Part shown: positions 5,842 through 6,071 of the stretch, one piece after another
How positions within the stretch are numbered: position 1 is the stretch's first letter
Layout of the letters: the number at the start of each line of letters is the position of its first letter
NCBI GenBank assembly: GCA_937881285.1
Contig: CALGEU010000164.1
Coordinates: 1-6,071 of the forward strand
Reading direction: 5' to 3'
Source of the DNA: an uncultured Clostridia bacterium
GTDB taxonomy: Bacteria > Bacillota > Clostridia > Christensenellales > CAG-917
Length of the DNA stretch: 6,071 nt
Notes under the pieces: model-generated
What the model saw: only the letters and a program-made list of their open reading frames with translations
What the model was told of the DNA's origin: nothing
The model's database searches: none
Translations under genes and position numbers: made by a program

Positions 5842-6071
5842 ATGGAAAAAAGAATTTTTAAGACAACGGTAGGCGGCAGAGAAATGACCGTCGAAACAGG
5901 CGCATACTGCGGACAATCCAACGGTTCTTGTATCGTTCGTTGCGGTGACACGGTCGTTATGGTCAACGCCACGATGAGCAAAGCACCCCGTGACGGTATG
6001 GACTTTTTCCCTTTGAGCGTTGACTACGAAGAGAAAATGTACGCAATCGGCAAAATCCCCGGCGGATTCAA
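5842..6071 (+). CDS. pnp: Polynucleotide phosphorylase, N-terminal part (3' end outside window)
   Basis: PNPase degrades RNA 3' to 5' with phosphate, releasing nucleoside diphosphates, and takes part in mRNA decay and RNA quality control. Seventy-six codons are visible, about a tenth of the usual ~700 residues, and all belong to the first RNase PH domain. The start MEKRIFKTTVGGREMTVETG and the later stretches CGDTVVMVNAT, PRDGMDFFPLSVDYEEKMYA and GKIPGGF match the family almost position by position. The catalytic second RNase PH domain and the KH and S1 domains are beyond the edge. rpsO lies directly upstream, the usual order in bacteria. With a strong terminator between the two genes, pnp must rely on read-through or on an unrecognised promoter. 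Confidence 0.96.
   Translation, partial: MEKRIFKTTVGGREMTVETGAYCGQSNGSCIVRCGDTVVMVNATMSKAPRDGMDFFPLSVDYEEKMYAIGKIPGGF

Overview
This window is a chromosomal housekeeping segment. It most likely comes from an anaerobic, Clostridia-type member of the Firmicutes (Bacillota), probably a gut lineage without a well-known reference. Three things suggest this. The order recJ - bifunctional rel - metallo-beta-lactamase hydrolase - hemZ is a known Clostridia arrangement. The HemZ-type radical-SAM protein is typical of that group. The Shine-Dalgarno sites are strong and purine-rich, and the promoters look sigma-A-like. All complete genes are on the + strand and use the standard bacterial code (the hydrolase gene ends with TGA). 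I see no transposon, tRNA, rRNA, CRISPR array, prophage gene or toxin system, and no gene-free stretch longer than 150 bases.

Layout. Positions 1-935 hold the 3' end of recJ, a 5'-3' single-strand DNA exonuclease. Positions 936-1052 are an AT-rich gap with a good promoter (TTGCAA, 17 bases, TATAAT) and a small palindromic hairpin that runs into the ribosome binding site of rel. Positions 1053-5295 form a tight three-gene operon. It starts with rel/spoT (ppGpp synthetase/hydrolase), followed after 1 base by a glyoxalase-II-like hydrolase and after 3 more bases by hemZ. The two downstream genes have weak or no Shine-Dalgarno sequences and are probably translated by coupling. Positions 5296-5444 hold an extended -10 promoter and a structured 5' leader. 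Positions 5445-5708 encode ribosomal protein S15 (rpsO), which is followed by a strong intrinsic terminator. Positions 5747-5841 hold three further hairpins, then pnp (polynucleotide phosphorylase) starts at 5842 and runs off the window.

The protein content is conventional. The points worth a second look are in the RNA. The rpsO leader can fold into a 13-bp helix that starts about 4 bases after the predicted transcription start. It carries a GU/GC step like the one S15 recognises in 16S rRNA, and its apical loop contains CTCC, complementary to the rpsO Shine-Dalgarno sequence. That is a plausible S15 autoregulatory pseudoknot. The rpsO-pnp spacer is a chain of hairpins with a repeated 10-base motif that allows alternative folding. 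It may control how much pnp message is made or decayed. Folding was done by eye, so these are hypotheses.
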